Positions 37,447-48,503 are shown, counted from the stretch's first letter. The stretch is 64,000 nt of DNA from Pseudomonas fluorescens (GCF_005938625.1 NZ_VCNJ01000001.1:62001-126000), one strand, 5' to 3'. Numbers and translations: made by a program. Notes: generated by a model from the letters alone, not told the origin.

Positions 37447-39195
37447 TTACTGCTCCGCCGCGTCCGCGACAGCGGCATCGGGCTTTTTCGGCTTCATCAA
37501 ACTGAAGTCGATCAGCGCGCGCTGTTCGGTCTGGTACGGGTCGCCGATCAGCAATGGCCGCGCCTTGAAGCTGTCGCTTACCAGGCTCTTGCTGCGGTCG
37601 AGTTCATCGAAACTCAAACCGGCAAGGTCGGCCCAGGTGTGGATCAGGTGCGAGCTGCTGTACGGGCGATCCAGATCACCGGCGAAGTTCCAGTCGTGAT
37701 TGGCTTTCCACTTCGGCGAGGCCCACGCCATGAACGGGATGGTGTACATCGGCGCGGTCGGCTTGTTTTCGTTGCGGCCCAGAGTCTTGTGGCCCACTGA
37801 GTCGAACACGTCTTCACCGTGGTCGGAGAGGTACAACAGGAAGCCGTTCGGATCGGATTTGGCGTAATCCTTGATCAGGCTCGACACCACGAAGTCGTTG
37901 TACAGCACGGCGTTGTCGTAGCTGTTGTAGGTTGGCACCTGGTCATCACGAACGCCCGGTGGTACGCCGTTGCGGTCCTGGAACTTGTCGAACGTCGGCG
38001 GGTAGCGGTACTGGTAGCTCATGTGTGTGCCGAGCAAATGCACGACGATCAGCTTGCGCGGTGCCGCGTCAGCCAGCGCCTTGTTGAACGGCTCGATCAC
38101 GTCGCCATCGTACTGCGCGGCGTTCTGATTGCGGTTGTTGTTCAGGTACACCTGCTCGTCGGCCTGCTCGGAGAAGGTCGTGAGCATGGTGTTGCGCTTG
38201 GTCATGGTCTGCTGGTTGGTGATCCAGAAGGTTTTGTAGCCTGCCTGTTTCATCATGCTGACCAGCGACGGCGTCGACAGGTACAGATCCGGATGCTCTT
38301 CGTCAGCGAAGGTCAGCACTTGCTGTAACGCTTCGATGGTGTACGGGCGAGGGGTGACGACGTTGTCGAACACCGCCAGTTGATCCTTGAGCTTGTCCAG
38401 TTCCGGCGTGGTGTTGCGCTGATAGCCGTAGAGACTCATGCGCTGACGGTTGGTCGACTCACCGATGACCAGCACCAGGGTCTTCGGTTGCTCGGCCGAG
38501 GCGTCCTTGAGGTTTTGCAGCGGCGGGATCTTGCTGACGTTGTGCAGCATGCCCTGCATGTCGGCGAGGGTTTCCTGGTAACGGTGATAAGCCACGACCA
38601 TTTGCCATGGTACCGCCGGTTCGATGCGGGTTTCGAATTTCTCGAAGCCCTGGGCGAACGTGCCCATGCGCATCGTTTGTTTGACCAGCGGATAACCGAT
38701 GACCGCAATCAGAATGGCCATTGCTGCGACGAATGCGCGGCCACGGGGCATATACACCGGGCGCAAACGTGTCCACAGGAAATAACTAAAGGCGGTATGC
38801 GCGAGGAATGCCGGCACCATCCACCAGGCAAAGTACTGGGTCATGTACTCGCCGGCTTCAGAGATGTTCGACTCGAACATGATGAAGATGACGCTCTGGG
38901 AGAACTCCTGCTCATAGATGAAGAAGTAACCCAGGCTGGCCATCGAGCAGGCCCACAGCACCACGCCGATTACGGCGGCGAGCAGTTTGGTGCGTTTGGG
39001 AAACAGCAGCATCGGCGCCAGCCAGATCGCACTCATGACGAACGCTTGACGGAACCCGGTGAAACCGGAGGTGCCCGTCAACTGGATCAGCAGCTGGGTA
39101 ATGCCCGAGAAGTACCAGAAGAATACAAACAGCCAGAGAAAACCGGCCCAGTCGAAACCTGTCGCAGTCGTTTTGCTGCGTTTGAACAATGCCAT
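37447..39195 (-). CDS. cptA: Phosphoethanolamine transferase CptA (lipid A/LPS core)
   Basis: A 582-residue inner-membrane enzyme with five N-terminal membrane helices (within about 15-170) and a periplasmic sulfatase-fold domain. Glu246 and Thr248 in VIGESTNRQR give the metal-binding Glu and the nucleophile, and LSDHGEDVFD near the C-terminus gives the other zinc ligands. Segments such as GVVLWACSMASLGY and QEFSQSVIFIMFE match E. coli CptA (577 residues), which adds phosphoethanolamine to the LPS core heptose. The ATG at 39195 is chosen because homology starts there. Such enzymes can alter sensitivity to cationic peptides. Confidence 0.88.
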   Translation of the reverse strand: MALFKRSKTTATGFDWAGFLWLFVFFWYFSGITQLLIQLTGTSGFTGFRQAFVMSAIWLAPMLLFPKRTKLLAAVIGVVLWACSMASLGYFFIYEQEFSQSVIFIMFESNISEAGEYMTQYFAWWMVPAFLAHTAFSYFLWTRLRPVYMPRGRAFVAAMAILIAVIGYPLVKQTMRMGTFAQGFEKFETRIEPAVPWQMVVAYHRYQETLADMQGMLHNVSKIPPLQNLKDASAEQPKTLVLVIGESTNRQRMSLYGYQRNTTPELDKLKDQLAVFDNVVTPRPYTIEALQQVLTFADEEHPDLYLSTPSLVSMMKQAGYKTFWITNQQTMTKRNTMLTTFSEQADEQVYLNNNRNQNAAQYDGDVIEPFNKALADAAPRKLIVVHLLGTHMSYQYRYPPTFDKFQDRNGVPPGVRDDQVPTYNSYDNAVLYNDFVVSSLIKDYAKSDPNGFLLYLSDHGEDVFDSVGHKTLGRNENKPTAPMYTIPFMAWASPKWKANHDWNFAGDLDRPYSSSHLIHTWADLAGLSFDELDRSKSLVSDSFKARPLLIGDPYQTEQRALIDFSLMKPKKPDAAVADAAEQ

Positions 39196-39405
39196 TCGGC
39201 GCTCCAGCTCACTCGTTACAACCACCGCCGGAACATCCATGAAACCGACGAACGGAGGCCGTACACGCAGGTACGGCCAGAATGGGGCGGAGTATTACGA
39301 AGAGAATGTGAAAAGTTTGTGAGTTGCCGCTTTCCGGCTTTCGCCAGGCGGGCAGCGGTGCGTCATGTCGGGAACAGCGGCGGCCGTTCCCGAATCAGGC
39401 GGGGA

Positions 39406-39588
39406 TCAGGCGTGGGGATGACGCTGAACGACCGGCAAAGGTTGCGGTTGCACACCTTGGGTCAAGAGGCGCAGCTGCGCCAGCTCCTGCTTCAACTGGT
39501 CGCGTTCGTCTTTCAACTGACGCAATTCATCGCGACGGATTGTCACGTACAGGGTTTGTGGCGGCATTGCTGTGTGTACTGTGCCCAT
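39406..39588 (-). CDS. Small coiled-coil protein of unknown function
   Basis: A 60-residue protein with a central charged heptad-like segment (RRDELRQLKDERDQLKQEL, about 18-36) and a Pro/Gln-rich tail. GAGGTGAGCA directly before the ATG is a strong ribosome binding site, which supports a real gene. No family is recognised. The stretch from 39589 to 39861 holds the divergent promoters of this gene and gnd; I see no other feature there. Confidence 0.6.
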   Translation of the reverse strand: MGTVHTAMPPQTLYVTIRRDELRQLKDERDQLKQELAQLRLLTQGVQPQPLPVVQRHPHA

Positions 39589-39861
39589 TGCTCACCTCGC
39601 AAATGGCGTGCATCAACTGTAAGGCGCCCCGGCTCTGGGGTGCTGACTTACTATCGGCGCCGATTTTGATTTCTTTTGCCTGTGAATGGAACTTTTTTAT
39701 TTTTCATGGTCGGTGTGTCTTCTGCATGATTCGGGGCGTTATCAGTCTGGATCGGGCACAATGCCCGGAAACTTCATCGCAACGCTCTGGACTAACCTCC
39801 ATCAGTCGCGTTGGGCTATAACCAATGACACACATTTATTTGTAGTAAGGAGCATCAGCAC

Positions 39862-40842
39862 ATGCAACTCGGGATTATTGGACTGGGCCGCATGGGCGGC
39901 AATATTGCGCGACGTCTGATGCTCAACGGTCACACCACCGTTGTTTACGACCGCAATACCGCTTTCATCGATAACCTGGTCGCCGAGGGCTCCACCGGCG
40001 TCGCCGACTTGCCGGCACTGGTTGCCGGCCTGGCCAAGCCGCGTGCGGTCTGGGTCATGCTGCCGGCCGGCGCGCCAACCGAAGACACCATCAACACCCT
40101 GAGCACTTTGCTCGAAGCTGGCGATACCATCATCGACGGCGGCAACACCAACTATAAGGATGATATCCGCCGGGCCAAGACCCTGGCCGAAAAGGGCCTG
40201 CACTACATCGACGTCGGTACTTCCGGCGGCGTCTGGGGCCTGGAGCGCGGTTATTGCATGATGATCGGCGGCGACGCCGAAACCGTGCAGCGCCTCGATC
40301 CGCTGTTCGCCGCACTGGCGCCGGGCATGGGTGACATCCCGCGCACCAAGGATCGCAAGTCCGATGACCACCGTGCCGAGCACGGTTACATCCACGCCGG
40401 TCCTGCCGGTGCCGGTCACTTTGTGAAGATGATTCACAACGGCATCGAGTACGGCATGATGGCCGCGTTCGCCGAGGGCTTCGACATCCTCAAGACCAAA
40501 TCCAGTGAACGTCTGCCGGAAGATCAGCGTTTTGATCTGAACGTCGCCGACATCGCTGAAGTGTGGCGTCGCGGCAGCGTGGTTTCCTCGTGGCTGCTCG
40601 ACCTGACTGCCGATGCACTGGCCAGCGATCCGAAGCTCGACGGTTTCTCCGGCTCTGTTGCGGACAGCGGCGAAGGTCAATGGACCATCGAAGCGGCCAT
40701 GGAACAAGCGGTGCCGGTGCCGGTGCTGTCGAACTCGCTGTTCTCGCGCTACCGTTCGCGCGGCCAGGGCACCTTTGGCGACAAAATTCTTTCGGCCCAG
40801 CGCTTCGGCTTCGGCGGCCATGTGGAGACACCGAAGAAATGA
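39862..40842 (+). CDS. gnd: 6-phosphogluconate dehydrogenase, decarboxylating (short form)
   Basis: A 326-residue enzyme with the N-terminal dinucleotide motif [13 protein letters not shown] (7-19), the active-site segment [20 protein letters not shown] (about 178-197) and [12 protein letters not shown]. It converts 6-phosphogluconate to ribulose 5-phosphate. At 326 residues it belongs to the short, often NAD-dependent group rather than the ~470-residue classical form. TAAGGAGC precedes the ATG. The stop overlaps the start of zwf, so the gene is the first of a three-gene operon. Confidence 0.93.
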   Translation: MQLGIIGLGRMGGNIARRLMLNGHTTVVYDRNTAFIDNLVAEGSTGVADLPALVAGLAKPRAVWVMLPAGAPTEDTINTLSTLLEAGDTIIDGGNTNYKDDIRRAKTLAEKGLHYIDVGTSGGVWGLERGYCMMIGGDAETVQRLDPLFAALAPGMGDIPRTKDRKSDDHRAEHGYIHAGPAGAGHFVKMIHNGIEYGMMAAFAEGFDILKTKSSERLPEDQRFDLNVADIAEVWRRGSVVSSWLLDLTADALASDPKLDGFSGSVADSGEGQWTIEAAMEQAVPVPVLSNSLFSRYRSRGQGTFGDKILSAQRFGFGGHVETPKK

Positions 40843-42362
40843 CCCATACGATCCGCAGAAAATCCAAGGCAGAACCCGCACCACCGACCACGCTGTTTTT
40901 GTTCGGTGCCCACGGCGACCTGGTCAAGCGCTTGCTGATGCCGGCGCTGTACAACCTCAGTCGCGACGGCTTGCTTGACGACAATCTGCGGATCGTTGGC
41001 GTTGATCACAACGCCATTACCGATGAAGCCTTCGCGCAGAAGCTCGAAGACTTCATCCGTACCGAAGTGGCGGCAAAAGTCGGCAAGGGCGATCAGATGC
41101 TTGATCCGGCCTTGTGGGCCAAGCTCGCCAAAGGTATCAGCTACGTCCAGGGCGACTTCCTGGACGACAGCACTTATTCTGCGCTGGCGGCGAAAATCGC
41201 CGACAGCGGCACTGGCAATGCGGTGTTCTACCTGGCCACCGCGCCGCGTTTCTTCAGCGAAGTGGTGCGCCGACTGGGCGCCGCGAAACTGCTCGAAGAA
41301 ACCCCCGAAGCGTTCAGAAGGGTGGTGATCGAGAAGCCGTTCGGCTCCGACCTGCAAACCGCCGAAGCGTTGAACGCCTGTCTGCTCAAGGTGATGTCCG
41401 AGAAGCAGATCTATCGGATCGACCATTATCTGGGCAAGGAAACCGTGCAGAACATTCTGGTCAGCCGGTTCTCCAACAGCCTCTTCGAAGCCTTCTGGAA
41501 CAATCACTACATCGACCACGTGCAGATTACCGCCGCTGAAACCGTCGGCGTCGAAACCCGTGGCAGCTTTTACGAACATACCGGCGCACTGCGTGACATG
41601 GTGCCCAATCACCTGTTCCAGTTGCTGGCCATGGTGGCGATGGAACCGCCGGCGGCGTTCGGCGCCGATGCGGTGCGCGGCGAAAAGGCCAAAGTGGTTG
41701 GCGCGATTCGTCCCTGGACCACTGAAGAGGCTCGGGCCAATTCGGTTCGCGGCCAGTACAGCGCTGGCGAAGTCGACGGCAAAGCGCTGAACGGCTATCG
41801 CCAGGAAGCCAACGTTTCGCCGGACAGCAACACCGAAACCTACGTCGCCCTGAAAGTGATGATCGACAATTGGCGTTGGGTCGGCGTGCCGTTCTACCTG
41901 CGCACCGGCAAACGCATGAGCGTGCGCGACACCGAAATCGTCATCTGCTTCAAACCGGCGCCTTACGCGCAGTTCCGTGACACCGAAGTTGACGAGTTGC
42001 AGCCGACGTACCTGCGCATCCAGATCCAGCCAAACGAAGGCATGTGGTTCGACCTGCTGGCCAAACGGCCGGGGCCGGCGTTGAACATGGCCAACATCGA
42101 GTTGGGGTTTGCCTACAAGGATTTCTTCGAGATGCAGCCGTCGACGGGTTACGAAACCTTGATCTACGACTGCCTGACCGGCGATCAGACGCTGTTCCAG
42201 CGCGCCGACAACATTGAGAATGGTTGGCGCGCCGTGCAACCTTTCCTCGACGCTTGGCAGCAGGATGCCAGCGTGCAGACCTATGCCGCCGGTGAAGATG
42301 GCCCGCAATCTGCGGAAGATTTGCTGACTCGCGATGGCCGCGTCTGGCATGGTCTCGGATGA
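40839..42362 (+). CDS. zwf: Glucose-6-phosphate 1-dehydrogenase
   Basis: A 507-residue enzyme beginning with [20 protein letters not shown] (the coenzyme motif GAxGDL, about 19-38) and containing the active-site segment [13 protein letters not shown] (about 203-215) with the catalytic and substrate-binding His and Lys. It oxidises glucose 6-phosphate to 6-phosphogluconolactone, feeding gnd and the Entner-Doudoroff route. The ATG at 40839 overlaps the gnd stop by four bases; the frame extends upstream only as a shadow of gnd. It overlaps the HAD gene at its end in the same way. Confidence 0.95.
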   Translation: MTHTIRRKSKAEPAPPTTLFLFGAHGDLVKRLLMPALYNLSRDGLLDDNLRIVGVDHNAITDEAFAQKLEDFIRTEVAAKVGKGDQMLDPALWAKLAKGISYVQGDFLDDSTYSALAAKIADSGTGNAVFYLATAPRFFSEVVRRLGAAKLLEETPEAFRRVVIEKPFGSDLQTAEALNACLLKVMSEKQIYRIDHYLGKETVQNILVSRFSNSLFEAFWNNHYIDHVQITAAETVGVETRGSFYEHTGALRDMVPNHLFQLLAMVAMEPPAAFGADAVRGEKAKVVGAIRPWTTEEARANSVRGQYSAGEVDGKALNGYRQEANVSPDSNTETYVALKVMIDNWRWVGVPFYLRTGKRMSVRDTEIVICFKPAPYAQFRDTEVDELQPTYLRIQIQPNEGMWFDLLAKRPGPALNMANIELGFAYKDFFEMQPSTGYETLIYDCLTGDQTLFQRADNIENGWRAVQPFLDAWQQDASVQTYAAGEDGPQSAEDLLTRDGRVWHGLG

Positions 42363-43180
42363 GCGATTTGCCGAAACAACCCATCCGTTTTCTGCTCAGC
42401 GACATGGACGGCACGCTTTTGCTGCCCGATCACACGCTGAGCCAGCGCACCATTGATGCGGTGCGTTCGCTGCGTGAGGCGGGCGTGTTGTTCAGTCTCG
42501 CCACCGGTCGACCACCGAAAGCCATGTTGCAGCAGATCGAAGCCTTGGGCGTTGATCTGCCGACAGCGGCGTTTAACGGTGGAACCATCGTCAATCCGGA
42601 TGGCAGTTTGTTGGTTGCGCATTACCTGCCGGCCACCACTGCGCTGATTGCGCTGGCCACGTTCGCCGATCAACCGGATGTCGAAATCTGGGTGTTCAGC
42701 GGCGGTGACTGGCTGCTCAAGGATCCGCACGGGCCGATGGTGCCGCGCGAGCAGCACGGTCTCGGTTATCCGCCGGTGGTGGTTGAGAGTTTTGAACCGT
42801 ATCTGGAGCACATCGACAAGATCGTCGCGACCAGCAACAACACTGAGCTGCTGATCGAACTGGAAGCGCGCTTGATTCCGAAGGTCAACGGCATGGCGCA
42901 AGTCTCGCGCTCGCAACCGGTGTATCTGGACGTTACCGCGCTGGAAGCCAACAAAGGCACTGCGCTGACCACCATTGCCGAGCATCTGGGCATCCCGCTG
43001 GAACAGACCGCCGCGATCGGCGATGGCGGCAACGACCCGGCGATGTTCCATTGCGCCGGCTTATCGATCGCCATGGGCCAGGCTGAGGACGCGGTAAAGC
43101 GTCAGGCCGATGTGGTCACCGCGCCGAACACCGAAGACGGCGTGGCACAAGCGATCGAAAAATACATCCTCCCTCACTGA
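42359..43180 (+). CDS. Cof-type HAD-superfamily phosphatase
   Basis: A 273-residue haloacid-dehalogenase hydrolase with motif I SDMDGTLL (Asp15 nucleophile, Asp17), motif II near SLATGRP and motif IV GDGGNDPAMF near the C-terminus, and a type IIB cap in between. It should remove phosphate from a small sugar phosphate or nucleotide. Overlap with the zwf stop (ATGA) and co-transcription with two pentose-phosphate enzymes suggest a sugar-phosphate substrate, perhaps a side product. Confidence 0.88.
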   Translation: MSDLPKQPIRFLLSDMDGTLLLPDHTLSQRTIDAVRSLREAGVLFSLATGRPPKAMLQQIEALGVDLPTAAFNGGTIVNPDGSLLVAHYLPATTALIALATFADQPDVEIWVFSGGDWLLKDPHGPMVPREQHGLGYPPVVVESFEPYLEHIDKIVATSNNTELLIELEARLIPKVNGMAQVSRSQPVYLDVTALEANKGTALTTIAEHLGIPLEQTAAIGDGGNDPAMFHCAGLSIAMGQAEDAVKRQADVVTAPNTEDGVAQAIEKYILPH

Positions 43181-43196
43181 CACCACCCAAACAAAT

Positions 43197-43284
43197 GTAG
43201 GAGTGAGCCTGCTCGCGATAACAATGTATCAGCCACCATTTCTTGGGCTGACACACCGCTATCGCGAGCAGGCTCACTCCTACA
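43197..43284. repeat. REP palindrome (GTAGGAGTGAGCCTGCTCGCGAT type)
   Basis: TGTAGGAGTGAGCCTGCTCG and its reverse complement flank a 45-base centre between convergent genes. Confidence 0.85.
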
Positions 43285-43301
43285 GTTTTAATCGGTGTTG
43301 A

Positions 43302-44804
43302 TCAGAGCCAATAGCTCACCGCATACCAGCCCAACAGGCCCATCACGAAGGTGTATGGCAACGCCATCCACACCATCCGCCCGTACGACAAACGCACCAG
43401 CGGTGCAATCGCCGAGGTCAGCAGGAACAGAAACGCAGCCTGACCATTCGGCGTCGCCACGCTCGGCAGGTTAGTCCCTGTGTTGATCGCAATCGCCAGC
43501 GTCTCGAAATGCTCGCGGCTCATGTGCCCGGCGAGGAACGCCTGTTTCACTTCGGTGATGTAGATCGTGGCGACAAACACGTTGTCACTGATCGCTGACA
43601 ACAGGCCGTTGGCAATAAACAGCATGCCCGGTTGCTGATCGACGGGCAGCGCCAGCACCCACTGGATCAACGGCGCGAACAACTGTTGATCATGAATCAC
43701 CGCTACCACTGCGAAGAACACCACCAGAAGCGCCGTGAACGGCATGGCGTCCTTGAATGCGCTGCCCAGACGATGCTCGTCAGTGATGCCGGTAAACGCG
43801 GTAATCAACACAATCACCATCAAACCAATCAGGCCGACTTCAGCGATGTGAAAAGCCAGGCAGCCGATCAGGATCAATGCCGCCGCGCCTTGCACCAGCA
43901 GCGCGGCGCGTTGGCGAGCTGTGCGTTCGGCGTTGTCTTCGGCGGCGTAGTTGGCCAGCACGGCGCGAACATTATCCGGCAGCAGGGTGCCGTAGCCGAA
44001 CCAGCGCAACTTCTCCAGCAACACGCAGGTGACCAGACCCGCCGCCAGCACTGGCAGCGAAACCGGTGCGACTTTCTGGAAGAACTCACCGAAGTGCCAG
44101 CCCATTTCATGGCCGATCAGCAGGTTCTGCGGCTCGCCCACCAGTGTGCACACGCCACCCAGCGCCGTACCGACCGCGCCGTGCATCAACAGGCTGCGCA
44201 GGAAGGCGCGGAACTGTTCCAGGTCTTCGTGATGCAATGTCGGCAGGTTATGGTCGTCCGCAAACTCGCTGTCCTGACGCGGATCATTGCCGGACGCGAC
44301 GCGGTGGTAGACAGAATAGAAGCCGACCGCGGCGCTGATGATCACCGCCGTTACCGTCAGGGCATCCAGAAACGCCGACAGAAACGCGGAAAGAAAGCAG
44401 AACATCAAGGCCAGCGCCGCTTTTGATCGCACGCCCAACAGCAGGCGCGAGAACAGAAACAGCAACAAGTCCTTCATGAAGTAGATACCAGCCACCATGA
44501 ACATCAGCAGCAGGATCACCGGGAAATTGTGCACCAGCTCATCGTAAAGAGCCTGCGGCGTGGTCATCTTCAGCAGCAGTGCTTCGATCAGCAACAAGCC
44601 GCCGGGCATCAACGGATAGCACTTGAGCGCCATCGCCAGGGTGAAGATGAATTCGATCACCAGCAACCAGCCGGCCGCGACCGGGCCAACGGTGAACAGC
44701 ACGAGCGCATTGAGGATCAGAAAACCGACGATGGTCGCCTTGTACCAGCGTGGCGATTGCCCGAGAAAATTGTGCGCGAACGCCTGGGCCATTGAACCGG
44801 ACAT
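43302..44804 (-). CDS. nhaB: Na+/H+ antiporter NhaB
   Basis: A 500-residue inner-membrane protein with about a dozen hydrophobic segments. It carries NhaB features such as [14 protein letters not shown] near the N-terminus, [20 protein letters not shown] and [18 protein letters not shown] in the middle, and [19 protein letters not shown] near the end. It expels sodium in exchange for protons. The ATG at 44804 follows AAGGAGCAACC; the frame runs open for a further 166 codons upstream without any NhaB character. Confidence 0.92.
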   Translation of the reverse strand: MSGSMAQAFAHNFLGQSPRWYKATIVGFLILNALVLFTVGPVAAGWLLVIEFIFTLAMALKCYPLMPGGLLLIEALLLKMTTPQALYDELVHNFPVILLLMFMVAGIYFMKDLLLFLFSRLLLGVRSKAALALMFCFLSAFLSAFLDALTVTAVIISAAVGFYSVYHRVASGNDPRQDSEFADDHNLPTLHHEDLEQFRAFLRSLLMHGAVGTALGGVCTLVGEPQNLLIGHEMGWHFGEFFQKVAPVSLPVLAAGLVTCVLLEKLRWFGYGTLLPDNVRAVLANYAAEDNAERTARQRAALLVQGAAALILIGCLAFHIAEVGLIGLMVIVLITAFTGITDEHRLGSAFKDAMPFTALLVVFFAVVAVIHDQQLFAPLIQWVLALPVDQQPGMLFIANGLLSAISDNVFVATIYITEVKQAFLAGHMSREHFETLAIAINTGTNLPSVATPNGQAAFLFLLTSAIAPLVRLSYGRMVWMALPYTFVMGLLGWYAVSYWL

Positions 44805-44877
44805 CGGTTGCTCCTTGTCTTTAGAAGCGCGCAAGTTGCCGGATGCGTTGCTGAAGATCAAGTACAGTCCGTGTTTT

Positions 44878-46179
44878 TCAGAGGTTGAGGTAGCGCGCCA
44901 CCATTGCCCGGTAGTTGCCATCCAGTGAATAACCGCCCACGAGGATGGCGTTATCGGCTTGCACGGCCAGCGAATTAGCCGTATCGAGGCTGCGTCCCAG
45001 GCGCGTGCGCAGCCAGCCTTTGCCGTCGCCAAAACTGTGATCCAGGCCGCCATCACTGCAGTAGCGGGCGACGATAAAATCCGCTTCGATTCCACCAATG
45101 GTTGCCCCGACCGCGATAATACGGCCGTCCGCCATGCGCTGGGCGGCGCTCCATTGGCAGCCGCTGGGGCCGATTTCCAACAGCTGTGGCTGGCCGCCAT
45201 GGTTGTGCAGGTTCGGACGGCCATTGGTGTGAACGCTGTAGGCCATGCAACGAATCGGATCGCGACTGCTACCGAAGCAGTGCAGGGCGTCTGAAGATTC
45301 AATCACCCGACTGACTTGGGCGCTTTTACCGTGGGCCTTGAAGGCCATGAATCCGTCTACGGCAAAACGCTCGTCGAGGCGGCCATTGGGCTCATAGCGC
45401 GCCAACAAACCCTCCTGTGGAAAGTCGATGGAGCCTGCCACGACAATCCGTCCGTCGTCTTGCAACAGTAGGCTGCTGAGCCAGGTGTTCAACAGTAGAT
45501 GGCGAATCATCACGAAACCACGGCCGTTGAAGGTTTCATCCAGACTGCCATCGGGCTTGAGGCGGATCAGCATGCCGGCATGGTCGGCGAGTTCGAAGTG
45601 GTGATTGGCGATCAGCAGAATATGCCCGTCGTCCTGGACGACAAAGTCGCAGGCTTCGGCACCCGGTACGCCGGGCGGCAGCCAGCTGTCGCGGCTGCCC
45701 ATGGACAAATCACCCGGCAGGCGCACTACTTGGTAACCGTTGTGACCGAAGCGCCGATCCGGGTTGCCCTGTGCATCGAACAAGGCCAGCGCGGGCAGGG
45801 TGCGATGAGCGTTTTCATAATGCAGGCCGGCGAGCAGGATGCGCCCGTCGGGGAGTGTCTGGACTTTGCCGGCGGTGGCTTCGAAACCTGGCGCAAAGGT
45901 ATCGATCACGCTGCCCTGATCGCCAAAGGCCAGGTCGGCTGAGCCATCGGCCAACATCCGCGCCAGTCCGAATCGGCTGCCGGCGGTGACGCCGACTTTC
46001 GCTGCGACCAGAATGCGACCCTGCGCATCGATGGCGACATCCTCCGTCAGGCTGGACACGCTGCCAGCGAAATACACTTGGGCGACGCCAGTCCCGGCAA
46101 ACGTTCTGTCGAGTTGACCGGTCCGGTTCAATAACGTCGTTGATAACGCCGGTAGCGAAAAAGTGTTCAGAGTGGACAT
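44878..46179 (-). CDS. Delta-60 repeat (beta-propeller-like) protein
   Basis: A 433-residue protein built from at least six repeats of the delta-60 type, each centred on L-D-x-x-F-x-x-x-[46 protein letters not shown] and [10 protein letters not shown], alternating with DGRI(L/V)(L/V)AG strands. Such proteins form beta-propellers often found outside the cytoplasm, but no signal peptide is evident here. The ATG at 46179 follows AAGGAGATG. The biochemical role is unknown. It is upstream of nhaB but separated by its own short gap. Confidence 0.82.
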   Translation of the reverse strand: MSTLNTFSLPALSTTLLNRTGQLDRTFAGTGVAQVYFAGSVSSLTEDVAIDAQGRILVAAKVGVTAGSRFGLARMLADGSADLAFGDQGSVIDTFAPGFEATAGKVQTLPDGRILLAGLHYENAHRTLPALALFDAQGNPDRRFGHNGYQVVRLPGDLSMGSRDSWLPPGVPGAEACDFVVQDDGHILLIANHHFELADHAGMLIRLKPDGSLDETFNGRGFVMIRHLLLNTWLSSLLLQDDGRIVVAGSIDFPQEGLLARYEPNGRLDERFAVDGFMAFKAHGKSAQVSRVIESSDALHCFGSSRDPIRCMAYSVHTNGRPNLHNHGGQPQLLEIGPSGCQWSAAQRMADGRIIAVGATIGGIEADFIVARYCSDGGLDHSFGDGKGWLRTRLGRSLDTANSLAVQADNAILVGGYSLDGNYRAMVARYLNL

Positions 46180-46422
46180 GCACGCATCTCCTTGCGAGTT
46201 GACCCGTACCGGGAGCCGGGCGGGTAACTGCATGAGCGAAACATTCAATCCCTGAACCGGGAGAAGTACAACTGTAAGAACTAACAGGTGGAGAGTCGCA
46301 CTGTGCCAGAACAGTGTCTTTTTGAACCAATAGCAAGCCGGCCAAGCAGTTACGCCTGAACAAGTTGCAAATAGTTGTACAAAAGTACGGAGAGTTAAAA
46401 AGATTACAACTAACAGAGTAGG
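46180..46422. other. A/T-rich intergenic region upstream of the delta-60 repeat gene
   Basis: The base composition drops sharply (for example around 46320-46420). Short related words such as GTACAACTGTAAGAACTAAC and ATAGTTGTACAAAAGTAC may be regulatory, but no gene or strong promoter motif can be named. Confidence 0.4.
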
Positions 46423-46446
46423 GCGGATGACCTGAACGTCATCCGC
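46423..46446 (-). terminator. Hairpin downstream of the small gene at 46459
   Basis: GCGGATGAC and GTCATCCGC form a perfect 9-bp stem with a six-base loop, 12 bases past the stop of the minus-strand gene. It lacks a clear T-run, so termination is likely but not certain. Confidence 0.6.
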
Positions 46447-46458
46447 ATCGCTTGGTTG

Positions 46459-46725
46459 TTAGTGTGGCATCGACCAGGATTGCAGGCTGTAACCTTCTTC
46501 GCTGAGTTCAGCGCGAGCTTGCTGCAGCAGTTGCTCGAGTTGCGCTGGATCGGAGTAGGCGCTGCTTGGGATCTGTTTGCGACCAATGTGCGAATTGGTC
46601 CGGTCGATCACGGTCAGGCTCAGTTCGCCATTGCCGTCTTGTGGCGCCCAGGCCACGCACTGGAAAGGTTTGAACGCGTGGTTGGCAATCAAAAGAGCTT
46701 CGTTGATACGGAGCGGGGCGGTCAT
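46459..46725 (-). CDS. Small protein of unknown function
   Basis: An 88-residue cytoplasmic-type protein (MTAPLRINEALLIANHAFKP...). It has a beta-rich first half and an amphipathic helix (DPAQLEQLLQQARAELSEEG) near the end. No family is recognised. The start at 46725 is supported by GAGAGAAAA upstream; the frame extends further but without coding character. It is divergent from the sigma-54 activator. Confidence 0.65.
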   Translation of the reverse strand: MTAPLRINEALLIANHAFKPFQCVAWAPQDGNGELSLTVIDRTNSHIGRKQIPSSAYSDPAQLEQLLQQARAELSEEGYSLQSWSMPH

Positions 46726-47078
46726 GGGGTTTTCTCTCTGTCGTGCCCAATCAAGTGATGTGCCGTCGGTTGGGCTTACCGTTCGGCTGGTACTTGTACT
46801 GATGCACCGAACCTGCAGGCAGGTCACACATGAAACAAAGAAATTTCAACTTTCTTTCATGGCATTGCTTTACAGACAGGTTTTTGAAAGCTCCGTGAAA
46901 GCTAAAGACTGGAATTAGTCGATAGCTTACTAACAACTTCTGTTCTTATAACGCATTTGCTTGTACACCTATAAGCAATCGATACAAGGCGCTGTCAAAA
47001 TCTTGCTAATGTTACAGTCGGGTCTGCCAAATGACTGTTTTTACAATCATTTCTAATATTTGGCGCCAAGGAACAGTC
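46726..47078. promoter_or_regulatory. A/T-rich divergent promoter region before the sigma-54 activator
   Basis: This 353-base gap has no gene. A perfect 10-bp palindrome TTGGCGCCAA at 47060-47069 overlaps the ribosome binding site of the activator (AAGGAA, ATG at 47079), where a bound repressor could block expression. An inverted pair GAAAGTTGAAATTT-like (GAAATTTCAACTTTC at 46841-46855) lies midway. These roles are inferred. Confidence 0.4.
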
Positions 47079-48404
47079 ATGAGCGAAGCGCCTGCGTTAC
47101 GACGTTTACTGGTGGTCGATCCGTGCGACGATTGCCACCGCTTATTGCCCGGATTACGCGCCGTAGGGTGGGATGTCGACAGCTGTACCCTGGAAAACGC
47201 CGGCGATCGAAGTTGTGATGTCGGTTTGTTGCGATTGCAGCCGTTCCACCTCGAACGTCCCGAAGCCGTCAAAGAACTGATCAGTCGCAGCGGCACCGAA
47301 TGGATCGCTGTGCTCAATCAGGAAGTCCTGCGTTTACAAAATGTAGGTGATTTCGTCTGTGAATGGTTTTTCGATTTTCATACCTTGCCGTTCGATGTGT
47401 CGCGGGTGCAGGTCACCCTCGGCCGGGCATTCGGCATGGCGCGGTTGCGCGGGCAGGGCACGATTCACGTGGATCAGCCCGAACATGAACTGCTCGGCGA
47501 CAGCAAACCGATCCGCGAACTGCGCAAATTACTGAGCAAACTGGCACCCACCGAATCGCCGGTTCTTATTCGCGGTGAAAGTGGTACCGGTAAAGAACTC
47601 GTTGCGCGCACGCTGCACCGACAGTCCCAGCGTCACAGCAAACCGTTTGTGGCGATCAATTGTGGGGCGATTCCCGAGCATTTGATTCAATCCGAGCTGT
47701 TCGGCCACGAAAAGGGCGCCTTTACCGGCGCGCATCAACGTAAGGTCGGGCGCATCGAAGCGGCCAATGGCGGTACGCTGTTTCTCGATGAAATAGGTGA
47801 TCTGCCGCTGGAGTTGCAAGCCAATCTGCTGCGCTTCCTGCAAGAAAGGCACATCGAACGCGTCGGCGGCAGCCAGCCGATCCCGGTGGATGTGCGCGTT
47901 CTGGCGGCGACTCACGTCGATCTTGAAGCCGCCATCGAGAAGAAGCGTTTTCGTGAAGATCTGTATTACCGGCTCAACGTGTTGCAAGTGGTCACCGCGC
48001 CTTTGCGTGAACGCCATGGCGACCTCTCAATGCTGGCCAACCATTTTTCCCACTTCTACAGCCACGAAACCGGTCGACGCCCGCGCAGTTTCAGCGAAGA
48101 CGCGCTGATTGCCATGGGCAAACATGACTGGCCGGGCAACGTCCGTGAGCTGGCCAACCGTGTGCGGCGCGGGCTGGTGTTGGCCGAAGGCCGGCAGATC
48201 GAGGCCCGAGACCTGGGGCTGATCAGCCAGCACTCGATCGCTACCCCCATGGGCACGCTGGAAGATTACAAAACCCGTGCCGAGCGCCAGGCACTGTGTG
48301 ATGTGTTGAACCGGCACAGCGACAATCTCAGTGTTGCGGCCAAGGTCCTTGGCGTGTCCCGGCCGACGTTTTACCGTTTGCTGCACAAGCACCAGATCCG
48401 CTAG
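47079..48404 (+). CDS. Sigma-54-dependent transcriptional activator (probable fap regulator)
   Basis: A 441-residue bacterial enhancer-binding protein. The N-terminal ~125 residues resemble a VpsR-type receiver-like domain ([20 protein letters not shown]). The AAA+ domain follows, with Walker A GESGTGKE (166-173), the sigma-54 contact loop GAFTGA (213-218) and Walker [11 protein letters not shown] (231-240). A Fis-type helix-turn-helix ends the protein ([17 protein letters not shown]). The ATG at 47079 follows AAGGAA. It is convergent with fapABCDEF, which carries a sigma-54-like promoter, so control of the amyloid operon is the obvious inference. Confidence 0.88.
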   Translation: MSEAPALRRLLVVDPCDDCHRLLPGLRAVGWDVDSCTLENAGDRSCDVGLLRLQPFHLERPEAVKELISRSGTEWIAVLNQEVLRLQNVGDFVCEWFFDFHTLPFDVSRVQVTLGRAFGMARLRGQGTIHVDQPEHELLGDSKPIRELRKLLSKLAPTESPVLIRGESGTGKELVARTLHRQSQRHSKPFVAINCGAIPEHLIQSELFGHEKGAFTGAHQRKVGRIEAANGGTLFLDEIGDLPLELQANLLRFLQERHIERVGGSQPIPVDVRVLAATHVDLEAAIEKKRFREDLYYRLNVLQVVTAPLRERHGDLSMLANHFSHFYSHETGRRPRSFSEDALIAMGKHDWPGNVRELANRVRRGLVLAEGRQIEARDLGLISQHSIATPMGTLEDYKTRAERQALCDVLNRHSDNLSVAAKVLGVSRPTFYRLLHKHQIR

Positions 48405-48420
48405 CTGGCTGAAGATCAAA

Positions 48421-48496
48421 CGATCGCAGCCTCCGGCAGCTCCTACAGGGATTACATGAATCCGATGTAGGAGCTGCCGAAGGCTGCGATCTTTTG
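48421..48496. repeat. REP palindrome (GATCGCAGCC / GTAGGAGCTG type)
   Basis: CGATCGCAGCCTCCGGCAGC and its reverse complement lie between the convergent activator gene and fapF and could end transcription from both sides. Confidence 0.85.
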
Positions 48497-48503
48497 CTTT
48501 TGC

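Noticed and set aside
40563..40838. N-terminal extension of zwf by 92 codons
   Set aside because: The extension lies within gnd in another frame and is Arg-rich shadow sequence; the ATG at 40839 begins the conserved coenzyme-binding region.
43302..45302. A 666-codon version of nhaB
   Set aside because: The first ~166 codons overlap the delta-60 repeat gene and have no NhaB character; a ribosome binding site and the conserved NhaB start are at 44804.
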